Assembly (NCBI GenBank): GCA_028532985.1
Contig: JANCIK010000007.1
Coordinates: 310,001-374,000, forward strand
Direction: 5' to 3'
Source: Stropharia rugosoannulata
Lineage: Eukaryota; Basidiomycota; Agaricomycetes; Agaricales; Strophariaceae
Length of the DNA stretch: 64,000 bases
Shown: piece by piece, positions 25,862 to 37,797 of the stretch
Layout: each line of letters starts with the position of its first letter
Numbering within the stretch: position 1 is the first letter of the stretch
The notes under the pieces: model-generated
Databases searched by the model: none
Seen by the model: only the letters and a program-made list of their open reading frames with translations
What the model was told of the DNA's origin: nothing
Position numbers and translations under genes: made by a program

Positions 25862-27624
25862 ATGTCAAGCGCCAGTGAACTCGAGTGGAAAGGATACGCG
25901 TGCGCATGAAATTCTCCCTGCAGCATACGCCTAACCGTGTTCGTCGATTTTTAGGATCCACGACACTAGCAAGTGGGATGAGTTCAAAGTCATTGAGTTC
26001 CAACCCAAGCCCCGAGGCGACTTCGATGTCGATGTGAAAATTGAATTCTGCGGGGTGTGCGCTAGCGATGTAAATATTAATACTGTTACTTGTATCATAT
26101 TCTTCGCCTGACGTGTTGAATCCATAGGTCCATACTATCTCGGGAGGATGGGGCAAGCCGCACCTGGTCGGTAACTTCTTTATGACTTATTTCCATCCTC
26201 TTCTAAGCAACTCACGCAGCCGACCATCGTTGGACACGAAATTGCTGGAACAGCTGTGTGGGTTGGGCCAAAAGTCACTGGCGTTAAAGTCGGTGACCGC
26301 GTTGGTGTCGGGTGCGTTGGATGTCTTTCCGGACGCAAATAGAACTGACAAGCCCCCAGCGCCCAAGTATGCGCGTGCATGGATGCAAAATGTGCAGATC
26401 CAATAATGAGCAATAGTAAGACTTCGTCCTGATTTGAGAAGAGCGATAAGTAATCATTGTGTTATGTGCGATAGCTGCATGAAGCACGTCACCTTCACCT
26501 ACAACTCAGTGTACCCCGAGGTTCGTCATTGAAAGAAATGTCCTAAGCAGTGACTGACAGCGCTTTAGTGCGGTACTGTCTCGACTGGAGGGTATGCCAC
26601 TGCCATCCGTGCCCACGAAGGCTTTGTATATCCCATTCCGGACGACCTGCCGCTTGAGCACGCTGCTCCCATGTTCTGCGGCGGTCTTACGGTATTCTCT
26701 CCTCTGGTTAGAAATGACGCAGGGTGGGCTGATCCGTCCTGATGCGCGAAATCGATGCTCACAATTTACATACGTCATTACAGGCCGGGTAAACGCGTAG
26801 GCATCGTCGGAATAGGAGGACTTGGGTAAGCCCGCGCGTGCGCCGTGTCCGTCTATGCCCCTTTCTCACTGCAACCAAGCCATTTCGCAATCCAATTCGC
26901 CAAGGCTCTGGGATGCGAAGAAGTCGTTGTATTTTCGCAGTCCAACCGCAAACAGGTGCGTTACCGCACGCACGGGGGAGAATGGACAATCGAGGCTAAA
27001 ATGCGTATAGGAGGATGCCATGAAACTTGGAGCCAGTCGCTTCGTTGAAACTGGAAAGGAAGGTTTCGAGCTGCCCATCCAGTCAACCTTGGATTTGATC
27101 ATCGTTAGTCCAGTTAAACGTGCGGGAGCAGCAGGGACTGACACTCACTATTTAGTGCACTGCTGATGTGACCTCCGAGACTATCTTGAAAGCCCTTGTG
27201 AGCACCCTCAGCCCCGGTGGTCGCTTCATTATGGTCGCCCTGCCTGAGGAGAAAGTCCCCATCCCTTCCTACGGTTCGCTATTTTCAGCTGGGCTACAAT
27301 ATAAATATGTTCTGAACTTTATTGTAGATTTAGTAATCAAAGGCGTTTCATACGGTGGAAGCTTGCTGTTCGTTGCTTTCTTACTTTCCGGTAATTGTGA
27401 TCAAATCCTTACCATAACTCATCAGGGGAAGCAAGAAAGAGGTCATCGAGATGCTGCAGCTCGCCGTGCAGCATGGAGTAAAGCCTTGGATCGATATTAT
27501 GCCTAGTACGTCTGATTTGACTATTCTGCTGCATTGAATTAACAGTTTCGCAGTGAAAGATTGTGGAAAGGCCGTTCGAGCAGTGAGGGAAGGCAAGCCC
27601 CGCTACCGCCAGGTCCTAAAGTAA
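25862..27624 (+). CDS. Zinc alcohol dehydrogenase, CAD/ADH6-like
   Basis: NADP(H)-dependent medium-chain dehydrogenase resembling cinnamyl alcohol dehydrogenase and yeast ADH6/7, interconverting alcohols and aldehydes. ATG 25862 (MSSASELEWKGYAIHD) with about ten introns. Catalytic-zinc ligands are in FCGVCASD and GHEIAGT. The structural-zinc loop is GCKMCRSNNEQYC. The cofactor-binding motif is GIGGLGHFA, with FSQSNRK after it, the type that favours NADP. Later blocks are TADVTSETI, LSPGGRFIMVALPEEK and KDCGKAVRAVREGKPRYR. Stop TAA 27622-27624. The structural-zinc loop seems to have lost one base near 26383, which can be compensated by using an AG 8 bp downstream, at the cost of the first Cys of that loop. 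The segment after VPIPSYG (about 27270-27425) is poorly resolved. It may be functional or newly damaged. Confidence 0.8.
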
Positions 27625-27870
27625 GCTCCCACTATTTATAAAACGTTGAACAGGTCGCCTGACGTTCAATAAAGACAAGACATCTCCCCGTAAAGTGTCG
27701 AGTAAGTTTTTGCGTTCCTTAATCCCTTATTTCCTTCTGATGCGGGTAAAAGGCAGAGTCTTTCATAAAACCGTGTTAATGCATACCACGACCTATCATA
27801 GACCTATTATATCAGCTTTATAGACCCTAGCAAAAGTCAATTAATACTATAATCGCGCTATCCGTTCAAG

Positions 27871-29168
27871 TCACAGGCCTAGTCCGCTGAGGTATCTCTC
27901 CGTCGTGGTCCAGAGCTCGTCTTGCAGGTCTTCTCTCAATGAGTTTGGTGACGCATTCCCAACCTTCCCCACTGGCTCCAGGTACGCTCTCTTGTACTTC
28001 TCCGGCTCATCTTTTACTTTGGGAGACGCCGCGGCGAAGCATGACGTATAAGCGCCCACGTCCGGCTCCGTCCCGAAGATGTAGATGAGAAGCGAGACAA
28101 GGCGGGGCCAGCTGGTCTTGGCTGCGAGGGATGTGTTGACCAGTCCAGGGAAGAGTGATATGCATATAATGTTGTGCGCAGCTAAGCGGCGCTGAAGACT
28201 ATGCGTGAAACACACATTGGCCAGCTTGGAGACGAAGTACCGAGCGAAGTAGGGAATTCTTTCTTGCGGGTAGAAGTTTTTGAACGAGTCCAGACTGGCA
28301 AAGCTGTACTTCGGGTCGGCGGCGGGACCGCGCCTGTGTGCGTCAGATGACAACTGCCACAATGGTCTGTCAGTATCATTTACACTTCGATGCAATACGG
28401 TCACACACATTGACAATGCGCACGTCCGAACTGGGCTCTTCAGATGTTTTAATGAGAAGGGGGAGTAAAGGTAACGTAAACTGGAAGGTTCCGATGTGAC
28501 TGGGAAAGGTGAGCTTGATTTTTTACGATGTACCGTTACTTTACTTACTTTACCATCATCATCTCAGTAATCCCTGCATGTATTATTAGTGACAAGATCG
28601 AGCCACACGTAACGACATACCGTCTTGTGCTGGCTTATTAGCATTGTCCCATGTGCTGGATGAACGCGAATAAATAAAATGTTTGTCAGTGAGTAGCTCT
28701 ATGTTGAACATAACTTACCATCCCGCATTATTCACTTTGATTCATTAGCAATGTGACCATGAGCACTCATAGCCGTACAAGAAGGTATGCGTACCTAGAA
28801 CATCGAGCCGAGTCTCCTTTTCCAAGAATCCCTCCGCGGAAGCTTTGGCCTGAGCAGGCGTGTCCAGGCAACAAGGAAGCCAGACTACTTCCCCGGAGCC
28901 AATCCCCTCTTGTTTCAACTTCTCAACTGCGCGGCGGCCTTTCTCTTCTGAACGTGAGCCCAGGTAAACTTTCGCGCCTTTGCGAACCAAATGTTTTACG
29001 GTATAGTACCCAATACCCGTGCTTTCGTGTGCCACGAGTATCAGTAAGGTTGTACGTTACGCGAGGTTGAACATATGTATCTTACTTTGCCCCGGTAACG
29101 ATGATGACTTTCCCTGAAAGATCGGCAAGGTCGGCGGTGGGGTCGAAACCTTTGGACCAGAATGGCAT
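27871..29168 (-). CDS. Short-chain dehydrogenase/reductase (SDR)
   Basis: Classical SDR on the minus strand, converging on the alcohol dehydrogenase with about 250 bp between their ends. ATG at 29168 opens MPFWSKGFDPTADLADLSGK. Across the first intron the cofactor motif TGANTGIG is assembled, followed by VRKGAKVYLGSRSEEKG. The active-site YxxxK is in YFVSKLANVCF, followed by the usual ISLFPGLVNTSL (PG motif). The stop codon is at 27871-27873. Length is about 320 residues, typical for retinol-dehydrogenase-like or WW-oxidoreductase-like fungal SDRs. The substrate is unknown. Being next to an alcohol dehydrogenase may indicate a shared alcohol or aldehyde pathway, but they are not co-oriented and co-regulation is untested. 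Confidence 0.85.
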
Positions 29169-29297
29169 CTTAGGGAGGTATGCTGGCTGCTACTGCGATG
29201 TACGAGGACGTAGATGGTGAAGCTTGGCGCGTTGAAATGTTAGTCACTTGCAAAAAACGTTCGGACCAAATGTGTACGTACTTTTTGTTGGGAAGAC

Positions 29298-29304
29298 CTT
29301 TATA
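29298..29304 (-). promoter_or_regulatory. Possible TATA box of the SDR gene
   Basis: TATAAAG on the minus strand about 130 bp upstream of the ATG at 29168. The spacing is longer than for other genes here, so this is tentative. Confidence 0.35.
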
Positions 29305-29916
29305 AACCGTCGACTTTGTACATGTATGGATGGCGTGATGGAGACATGCTAAATCAGGGCGTGAGTGCCCGCAGTCTCGCAGTTGTTTATCCCTTCGCAG
29401 AGAGTCGCAGACCAGCCAAGGTTAACAACTTGCTGCGTCTTAGTACTGAATTTCCGCAATGAAAAGCGCATCTGACTGTGGCCGCGGCACTAAACGATGG
29501 CTAGGAAGGATGGTACCGCAGCAAAGAATGCTGTTAGTAGGACCCTTGTATCATGCTCGTTGGAGAGTCGCGCGAGCCGTTGCATAAGTTTCTCCTTGCG
29601 TTTCTGAGTAGTTGATTCAACAGATTAAGGAATTGGCAAGTTCTTTCAACACCCATATAGCGGAGCTGCCCTGTTCGAATTTCGGGTGTTTCGGGGTGTA
29701 ACAAGCGTGTAAACAAGTCGTGAGAGATGGTACATATATGTATTGGCAGCATAGATATTACTTCTCATTGTAAATATCCCTCCGACCTGCTCGCAGAACT
29801 AGACACCAGTCATGGGAAGATTATTGATTGCGAAAGGGTCTGGGAAGAGTTTGGGAAGAGTTTCAAAATCTAAAAGAGTTCAGTTAAGAGCAGCAACTGT
29901 GGCTGTGCCGACTTCG
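29305..29916. other. Intergenic region between divergent genes
   Basis: No gene supported. It separates the SDR gene (-) from the ACGCGT-box promoter at 29917. Confidence 0.45.
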
Positions 29917-29984
29917 ACGCGTCGGACGCGTGCGAATTCCGCGATCGGCTCGAAAAGGCAAATTTGCTTGACGCGTTGACGCGT
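29917..29984 (+). promoter_or_regulatory. Cluster of four MluI cell-cycle boxes (ACGCGT)
   Basis: ACGCGT occurs at 29917-29922, 29926-29931, 29971-29976 and 29979-29984, as two close pairs (starts 9 and 8 bp apart) within 68 bp. ACGCGT is the binding site of MBF (Mbp1/Swi6-type) factors, which drive G1/S transcription in fungi. The cluster lies 119-186 bp upstream of ATG 30103, in the range expected of a promoter element. Confidence 0.65.
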
Positions 29985-30102
29985 CGCGTTCTTTATTCTC
30001 CCCTTCGTTGCTGTCTCTTTCAGGAGCCATCCTTGAGCTTGACTTCCCACCCGGCTCACTAAACTAGATCTTAATAATTCTCGCCTTGTATACTATATCG
30101 CT

Positions 30103-31191
30103 ATGCCTGCGCAGAAAGCAACAAAGGAAGGCGCGTCCTCTGGCACCGTGAAACAGACGACATTGCAAATAGGAGCAAGTCGGTCAAGTGTGAAGCGCAC
30201 TCTTGCCATGAGCAATGGAGGTACGCTAGCGCGATACAAATCATTGGCGAAAAGCTGAGCAAATTTAGATGACCTTGACCTTTCTAAATCCATCTCAAAC
30301 CCAACCGTGGAGGTGGGCATTTCATATCCGTTTGCTTCCTACAACTGAGTTTTACATGTTAGATTGTGGAAGCTATGCGTCTCAGAATACTCCAGGTATG
30401 CTTTAAGGTTCATATATGTGTCAGAAACGTAATCAGTGTCATTGTAGCTCGAAGACGAGCTAAACACTCAAGCTCCTCCTGCAAAACGACCCCGGACAAG
30501 TGCAGCTGCGTCTGAACCGGCACCGGAAGTGTCTTCGTCAAAGGCGGACGAAAAGAAACGGAAGATGCAAGTGAAACAGATATTCGATAGGTGCGTCTGT
30601 CGTTATTCTTGTCTCTCCACCTTCTGACAGAAACAGGCTCAAAAAGGAGTGCAAATCGGACAATGTCAAGTTCCAAGGAGCGGTCAAGAAGATCAAGTTC
30701 GACGACGTCTATGAAGTAGCTGCTTTTGAAGCCCTCTTTGGCGGAAGAGGCAAACTCATACAACCCATGCCTGACAACAAGCCTAAAAGTGCCGTAACGA
30801 TCATACGATATGTATGTATGATCGTGCTGCTTTGCTCCTCTTTTTCATAAAATCCATGACACAGGAAACCCAAGAACATATACAGTCATTCTTTGGGGAC
30901 GAGCTCAAGCCTCTAAAGGGCAATAGATGGTCGCACAGAGGTATGTATTCAACGTTTCCTGGTGGATTGTGTTGACATAACTTAGGGGCTGGCACGCGTG
31001 TATTTGGCGGTCCCTTTGGTTTTGGCGGCGGCGGTTTTGCCAAATCTCAGAAGCTCGGGCCGTGCGATGTCTCCATCTGGAAATTTGAGGTCAACTACTC
31101 GAAAAATAACCTCAAGTGCACCATCAAATTTGAGGTATGCGAAGCAGGCATGGATCCCTTAAACTACAACGGCGACGATTCAGATTATTGA
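30103..31191 (+). CDS. Conserved basidiomycete protein, function unknown
   Basis: Seven or so exons. ATG 30103 opens MPAQKATKEGASSGTVKQTT. A short coiled stretch (IVEAMRLRILQLEDEL) is followed by a basic, nuclear-targeting-like segment (PPAKRPRTS, KADEKKRKMQ) and a compact C-terminal domain with FQGAVKKIKFDDVYEVAAFE, GNRWSHRGAGTRVFGGPFGF and SIWKFEVNYSKNNLKCTIKF. It ends in an acidic tail (NGDDSDY, stop 31189-31191). I recognise no named domain; the C-terminal block looks like one globular fold. The NLS-like segment and four upstream ACGCGT boxes suggest a nuclear protein made at G1/S, for example in DNA replication or chromatin. That inference rests on promoter and composition only. Confidence 0.7.
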
Positions 31192-31633
31192 TATTCTATC
31201 CGAATAATCAATTATGTACGTTAAATTACTTACTTCTTAGTTAGTATAAGTTACAGTGAGTAATTCTTGACATATAACTTGGTTTCTTAGTAATGACATA
31301 CCTGCTCTAGTCTCCTAGGTTTAATTCACAGCATTATGTATAGTGCGGTTTCTTTTTTTCTTCTTTTTGCGATGCTCTTTCTCCGACGATGCCCTCTTCA
31401 GCGTATTGATCTTGGTTCTCAGAACAAAGTCCGTGAACCACACACGTGAAAAATAATGAACTTTGCTGGTGCAGATGGACCAGGCAGAGCATGGGTACCC
31501 ATGATTGTATTGCATGCCAGTGCTATTATTCGGAGAGGCATTAGAGGACATAGCAGCGAAATGAAAGTGAGAAGCACAAGATTAGCAACCGGCTGGCACA
31601 GAATCATTTTATCACCTGATATCACTGCCATAG
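31192..31633. other. Intergenic region before the caspase-like remnant
   Basis: No supported gene. A minus-strand frame ending at 31321 has a Lys-rich tail (KEHRKKKKKRNR) that might be a last exon, but no partner exon was found. Confidence 0.35.
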
Positions 31634-32199
31634 CGAGGCGCTGGCTGGCGCTCACGGCCGCGACGTCGGACGGAGGTACCAATTGATCAGGTCACGGTTC
31701 TGAACAACAGAATGGCAATGCGAGGGAGGATCCTATCCTCTCTGAAAGCTATACTGGAACGCACAGACATCAGTTCAGGAGACCGGGTTATATTTTACTT
31801 CTCCAGTGCCGGTTATCAAGTTACCTCTGACGACAGATCTGACCAGGAGCACTACTTGAACCCCGTGCAAATCATAGTACCCTACGACTATAACCTGTCT
31901 GAATCTGAGAGTGTTTTTCCGTTATCTGACAAAACTCTTTCATTGGAGCTCGAAAGTATTGTTAAGACTTGGGATGCGGATGTGGTGCGCTGAACTTGCC
32001 TGATATTGCATTCATACTCGTAGCTTAACACTACAACATCTCTTCTCAGATTGTCATCGAAGACTGCTCATTCCCTAGTATCTCACACAAGGGTCGTCTC
32101 CGTCTCGAAGCTGACGATAAAGAAGAAGACTCAGATTCGTGTTGGCAGAAAATGATCTTGTCTCTGTTTGTCCCCCAGAGTCCATGTGCTGTAAGATGA
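31634..32199 (+). pseudogene. Caspase-like (C14) domain remnant with altered catalytic residues
   Basis: Two exons (31634-31984 and 32050-32199) match the p20 part of the caspase/metacaspase fold common in agaricomycetes. RGA and VPIDQVTVLNNRMAMRGRI are followed by GDRVIFYFSSAGYQ, where the family has YFAGHG, so the catalytic His is replaced. Then comes IIVPYDYN and, after the intron, IVIEDCSFPS in the position of the family LDCCHSG, so the catalytic Cys is Ser. The 5' part of the domain (the usual ALLIGI strand) was not found, and the frame stops at 32197-32199 soon after the Cys site. It is therefore a truncated remnant or a pseudoenzyme. The family call is by pattern only. Confidence 0.5.
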
Positions 32200-33211
32200 C
32201 CTCGTTTTCCAAACATGGTAAACGAGTTGCTGCTTTCGGCAAATCGGGCAAATAGCAGTTTGACATCATGTTGGATCACAGAGCTGACATATAACCATTA
32301 CATAAGTAGGCCGGTGTTTCCGTCTTGACTTCGGAACCCGACTTGACTCATTCCCAACTCATTCCCCGACATTGTCCTCGTTCTGTGTCCTTGGACGTCG
32401 TCGGATGCAGCCATCACCTCAGAAAACATCCTAACCCGACCACCAGAGGTCCAGCACTTGCCTAGCACCATGCAGTCTGCAGGCCTGCTACCGTCTACAG
32501 CAAGACTATGGTCTCCCTCTTGGCTACCTCTGAGCGACCCTCCACTTATGGACCCTTTCTTCATACTGCAATCTTCCTTACTACTTCTAACAACCAATGC
32601 ACTCAAATCAGAGCTAGATTGGATTTAATGCCTAGTCTGCCCAGATCTATTGCTCTTCCTTCATGGACTGACTCATCTTGCACACATATATGCAGTATAA
32701 GTATAAGCAATAGTGGAGACCCTTTTGATGTCGATGCATGCAACCCTAGCGCTTTCGTTATTCTTCCTCGACATCTCTGCCAGCTACTGTCAGACTGCTC
32801 AATGCACGCTGACAGGCCTGCATTTACACCAAGGCTGTAATGTATCCACAGCGGGCATTTTGGGCTGGTGTGCAAGGGTACAGTGGAGCAGTGACTAGCC
32901 TGGTCAGCCGCCTCAGTGCTCAGTGCATGTATCACAAATCTTTCATGCATGTGCTCAGCGGACGGTTGCATGGGGTTCAGCAGACTGTACAGGTCATAAG
33001 TACACAGTTGAAGCACCCGGAATAGCTGTCAGCAGAGTACATAACAGTTACTGTCTCCCCAGCAGACAGCAGGAGTACAGCTGAGCAGAAAATATCAAAG
33101 GTGACAAGCAGGACTGTGTGTAGATGGCATCTCAAAGGGGCTCAGCAGAACACATCACAAAGGTGAAATTTGCCTAAGTCCACTCGTCAGGTGACCGTGG
33201 CGCGTGTGCTG
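32200..33211. other. Left flank of the nested transposons, CAGCAGA-rich
   Basis: No gene supported. From about 32930 the words CAGCAGA, CAGCAG and GAGCAGA recur at irregular spacing. Similar words fill the DNA just beyond the right end of the transposon nest (55960-56770), consistent with insertion into one repeat-like region. Confidence 0.4.
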
Positions 33212-33230
33212 CATCAGCAGATCTGGTACT
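33212..33230 (+). repeat. Left terminal repeat of outer element
   Basis: Starts CATCAGCAGATCTGGT. It matches the reverse complement of the right end at about 16 of the first 20 positions. Confidence 0.4.
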
Positions 33231-33884
33231 TACTATATAGCTTTGGGTAGTAATACATAGTACCATAGCGCTGTAGCATGGGTTCTTGACTCTAATGTGC
33301 TCCATAGAATGGCCTTCTTCTATGTATATACTCTATATTGTTATGTAGTTTTATGTATTGCTTGTTAATCCTTTCGGCCCTATGTATAGAGCTCTTTAGT
33401 ATTACATAGTATACCACTATATTTGTTAAATACTGCATAGTTTACTATATAGTTCCATTTTGTATTATGGAGCACTATAGAATAATACAAAGAACGAATA
33501 CCTTCTTATAAAAGCTTCTATAGTAGACCATATATCTTATATAATACTCAATAGCTATGCATGGTATCTACCACCTAGTTCAGGCTTTAATCAATGTTTT
33601 CCCTCAGCTGGTAGTCCATATGGAACATAAAAAAGGATTATATTATAAAAAGGTACGGTAGTAGACTGTAGCATAAGCATAGAAACTAGGGTAGATATAT
33701 AACTAGGTATATACAGAAATAAAGTCTATAAAGGAGAGTGATTAGTGGTCATACGTGACTCATATATATAAACGAACAACGAGCAGAAAATAGTATTAAA
33801 GAAAAGATAGAATAGTGTATAAACTCACAGGCAATACTATATTGGAATATGCGGCCGCCGGCTACAGCTTTGGATGAGACATAA

Positions 33885-36797
33885 TCAGTCAAGGATCAAA
33901 GCAGGATTGTACGGATTCTCCTCAGCGATGCTTGACTTGTTGAGAATTCTCCTAAAATAGAACATTAGACAAGGGAGTAGTGCTAGGAAAAATACATACA
34001 TTCCATTTCTTGCCCACTCTGCCTGATGCTGCTGGTAGCATGTCCAATGGTATTGATTGGTTTTGAGACCTTCAATAAGTTGAATATATGACATATAAAT
34101 CCCTTTATAATTTTGGGTGCTGAATGCCAGTCCTTGGGAGTTATGTCCAGGCTGCATTCCAGTTGCCTCCCATTCGGCTATGCAGTAATGCAGCTAGTAG
34201 CAGGCCATGAGTAACAGTAATCTGATATGTCAGATGGAATTCATACACAGGTCATTATAAGGGCAACGGCATTGTCATGGATACTATTCTTGAAGTCATT
34301 GGGATAAACTGCAGCGAGGCCATTGGGAACATAGAATACCGAGTGTATGAGCTGTTCAATTGCGGGATGAGCCACATTCTGAGTCTTTCCCTGGAGATAG
34401 AGTTATCAGAGTATAAACCGACATGTTGGATAAAACACTCACATTTTCATCCTTCTTTGGATGAATTGCAAATGCTCCACCCTTGAGGAGATCCGCAGCA
34501 TTCTCCATAACAACCTGCTGTCGGTGTAGCTGATTGGGGTAATCTCCATCCGGTACAAGCTGTTGATAATATGCGATAACAACAACAGTGTGCCCTTTGG
34601 GCCTCATTGCCAAGCGGAAGGTAGCATGTTCATTGAAAACCTGGAAGGATGTGCTTAGTAGCTGGGTCCCAATAAAAAGAGCAAAATGAACTTACACAGA
34701 CACTTTTGTCCCGATCGGGGTCTGCGAAAAAATAATGAATGAGTTAGTTATACGGCAGAGTTGTTATAAAGTTATGACAAGAGCTTCACCTCCTTTCAAC
34801 TTTAGTTGAGACATTGTAAGAAATTTCTTCATCTCTTGAGCTACTAACTGATCTGCTATATGAAGGTCAGCACCTATTTCTGGAAATGCATTTACCAGGG
34901 CAACATGTTTGCGCATTCCGTTCTTGGCCAACTCAAGGACAGCTACCCAGTTACTAGAGGAATAATACCTCATTGTAGTGGGCTTTGGTGTGGCATGTCT
35001 CGGTGTTTTTGAGTAGTGCTTGGCTCTTGCTCTTGGTCTTTCGGCTTCTGATGACTCTCCATCTTCATCCGCAGATGAGCTCTCTGATCCGGACTGTTCA
35101 GATGTCGCAGGGTTGTTGCTGCTATGTTGAATCTGGTTCTGGGCTTGGTACGCAGCGAGAAGCACATTTACAGCCGGCAGTTGAACAGGGTGGTTTTGTT
35201 GGTAATGATCATGAAGTAAATCCATGCCATTGTTGTCATCATCAGCTTCAGTGACCTGTAATTCAATGTTGGTAAGCAGTGAGGCAAAATCATAACATAG
35301 CACAGAACATTGGATAGCCACACCTCATCATTATTGTTGCCTATGTACGGTTCAACGTCACCATGCAAACTGCCCGCATGATCCACAAGCAGTCCATCAT
35401 CCGATCCAACTTCTTCCTGTTCGTCGCTGCTGGATGCCTCATTCTCCCTACCACTGTCTTCATCTGACCCCAGCTTGGATACTCCACTGTCGCTGTTCGA
35501 CTCGTCAATCCTCTTATTCCTACCAGTCTTGACAGCAACTGCGGATGGAACTTGAAGATCATTGCCATCTTCTGGGTTGCTATCCACAATGACAGTCTTC
35601 CGGACTTTGTTCTGAACAATGGGGTGTGCATATTCATTCAGATCCATGTATTCATCGTTGGACGTATCTGGATTAATGAGTTAGCATGAGCACAGAAATC
35701 AGTTGGAAATAATGCTCCATACCAAGTTCCCGGACTTCTTTCCCCTTCTTTTCACCAGCTATATCACATTTAATGAATCCTTCATGCACCTGAAGAGTAA
35801 TCTCCTGTAATCTCTCACCGGTGACTGCAGCTATGATTGTTTTCTCAGATTGATACAACTGGTAAACTGTAATGACTGACCTTTAGACATATCCGGGGTG
35901 GGCTCTTCACCTTTACCTTTTGCTGTCAAAGATTGATTGAAGATTGTAAGTTTCTGTTTGCATGGATGGAGCATTGTCTCTTACCTCTGGGGATTTTGCA
36001 GCCCTTTCCTTTACCAACAGTCTCCATACTAGGCTCCTCCTCCAACCCACTGATATCCATCAATGATTCGTCTGAAAAGATTCAAGTTAGGGGAGTCACT
36101 GAATGCCTCATAAGAGAATGTACTTACCTGGTTTAACCGAGGACGGCTTACGTGGACCAGGAGACGGATTAAAGCCATATCTAGAGCTGGATACAACTAG
36201 CTGTACTTTTGTTGAGGACAGAACTATCAGTTGCTGTGGGAGGTTTGACTTTATGAGGACGGCCTTCGATTCTTGCACTACATTTAACGAGGCATTCTGG
36301 CTCGCCTGGTGCTAGATCAGAATTTAGCAGTTATATTATCTCAGGACCAGCTTTACTTACTTTGTCAGTTGTAGGCTTCTTGGTTTTCTTCTTACTCTTC
36401 TCATTTGAAGGTGCCATATTACTTTTGGGGACTTGTTTGGGTATTGGAACCATAGGCTTTGGTTTCGGTGCTGGCTGTGGGTTGACCACATTTGCAACCT
36501 TTTCCAGTTGATAAATATGACCACCCTTCCCCCAAGTACTGCGGACTGGACGGCTATTTTCCAGCTGGGGTATCTGCGCTTCAGATACGGTAAATGTAGT
36601 GGATAGAAAAATAGGTGGTGGCAGAAAATTGGCAGGAATATGAGGTTAGATAGCCATTGTGTAACGCCGAGATATGCCTTACCAGGTATAGCCAGTTCAT
36701 CTGACTTGCTTTTTTTTGCTTTGACTGGTGGAGGATGTTCACTGTCATCAGACTCTTGACTTGGAGGGTCTTTTCGCTTGTTAGACTTTGAAGACAT
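33885..36797 (-). CDS. DUF6532-containing protein in outer element
   Basis: Long multi-exon minus-strand gene. ATG at 36797 opens MSSKSNKRKDPPSQESDD, followed by disordered Ser/Glu/Lys-rich exons (KKKTKKPTT, DLNEYAHP, GSDEDSGRENEASSS). The folded C-terminal half begins around 35000 (SNWVAVLELAKNGMRK, AFPEIGADLHIADQL) and continues FNEHATFRLAMR, then HPAIEQLIHSVFYVPNGLAA, then LHYCIAEWEATGMQPG and FSTQNYKGIYMSYIQLIEGL. That order (HPxxxxLI, then a CIxEW helix, then YxxxY) is the pattern of DUF6532, a domain common in agaricomycetes. Function unknown. It appears to be cargo of the transposon. A second DUF6532 gene is in the inner element. The stop codon is at 33885-33887. Many small exons, so edges are uncertain. 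Confidence 0.6.
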
Positions 36798-37189
36798 AGT
36801 TAGCCAATAATGAACCCTAAAAAGTAGATGTGAACAAGGAAAGGAACATCAAGAAATAAATACTAGATGGAATGAGAGTGATGGATAATATGTTTATGAC
36901 AAGTTCAATACACGTTTGCGTTTGGTGCCATACAAGCGGAAGTTTAATGGTTTTGATCCTAAAGTTCCGGCCAGAAGAATGAACCAAGTAATACCATAGT
37001 AGGCAGACTCGGATTCAAGTCAATTACATATGTTATGAATGGGGCAGAAACCGTCCTCAAAAGAATATTGAGTGGTGAATTCACACATGATGGGTGATCG
37101 GCATATTCAGAAGACATACAAGTAAAATAACATTGCCATAGATATACTATAGTGTTACCAATACAAAAATGCATACACACTGTTTCTAA
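36798..37189. other. Short intergenic stretch inside outer element
   Basis: AT-rich, no gene seen. It separates two genes transcribed leftward. Confidence 0.45.
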
Positions 37190-37797
37190 CTAGTCCAGGA
37201 TAAGCGAAAGCACTGGCCCACCAGCAACTGAAACAGAGTGCTCGACTGCAGAGTTGGAAAGACAGTCAGTAATAACACACAAGTACACAAAATGCTCTCT
37301 CACATTGATTGTTCCAGATGACTGCGGGCATCGGCATGTTGAGATCTTCAATTGTGAATCCGGACTGGATAAGTTCATTGATGACAGAGCCAACATAATT
37401 TTCAGCGGCTTTTCGTTGCACTTCAGCTTTTTGAAGATCGTTTTCAGCCCTTTGTAGTTGAGCCTCTGCCTGCTGAACTTCAAACCGAGATCGGCAGAGT
37501 TGGATTAACATGTAATCCTGAAACGTTTTAGACTATTCCTTGTGCTGAACAGCGTCGTGAAGGAGCTTTGAAGCCTCTTCTATATTACTTGGGGCTCTCA
37601 GTTTTTTCTGTTCCTGATTCTGCCAGATGTAGACAACTTGAGCGGTTAAATATTGTCAATAAACATATAAATACCTTGCAGACTTTATGCATTTCTTCGT
37701 GGTGCAATATCTTGCAGGCATAAGCAGATAGAGCTTCTGAGCAAGTGGAGACATCTGCACAAGATGCAATAGAGCAAGAGTCAGAGTCGTAGTCCAT
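37190..37797 (-). CDS. Small coiled-coil protein
   Basis: Minus strand, ATG 37797 (MDYDSDSCSIASCADVSTCS). Three or four exons are inferred, ending VSVAGGPVLSLILD at 37190. The middle exon is a strong coiled coil: FEVQQAEAQLQRAENDLQ, KAEVQRKAAENYVG. One inferred intron is only about 35 bp (near 37518-37552), and without it the frame stops, so the model is tentative. No domain recognised. It lies directly upstream of the DUF6532 gene in the same direction, so it may be a second cargo gene of the outer element. Confidence 0.45.
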
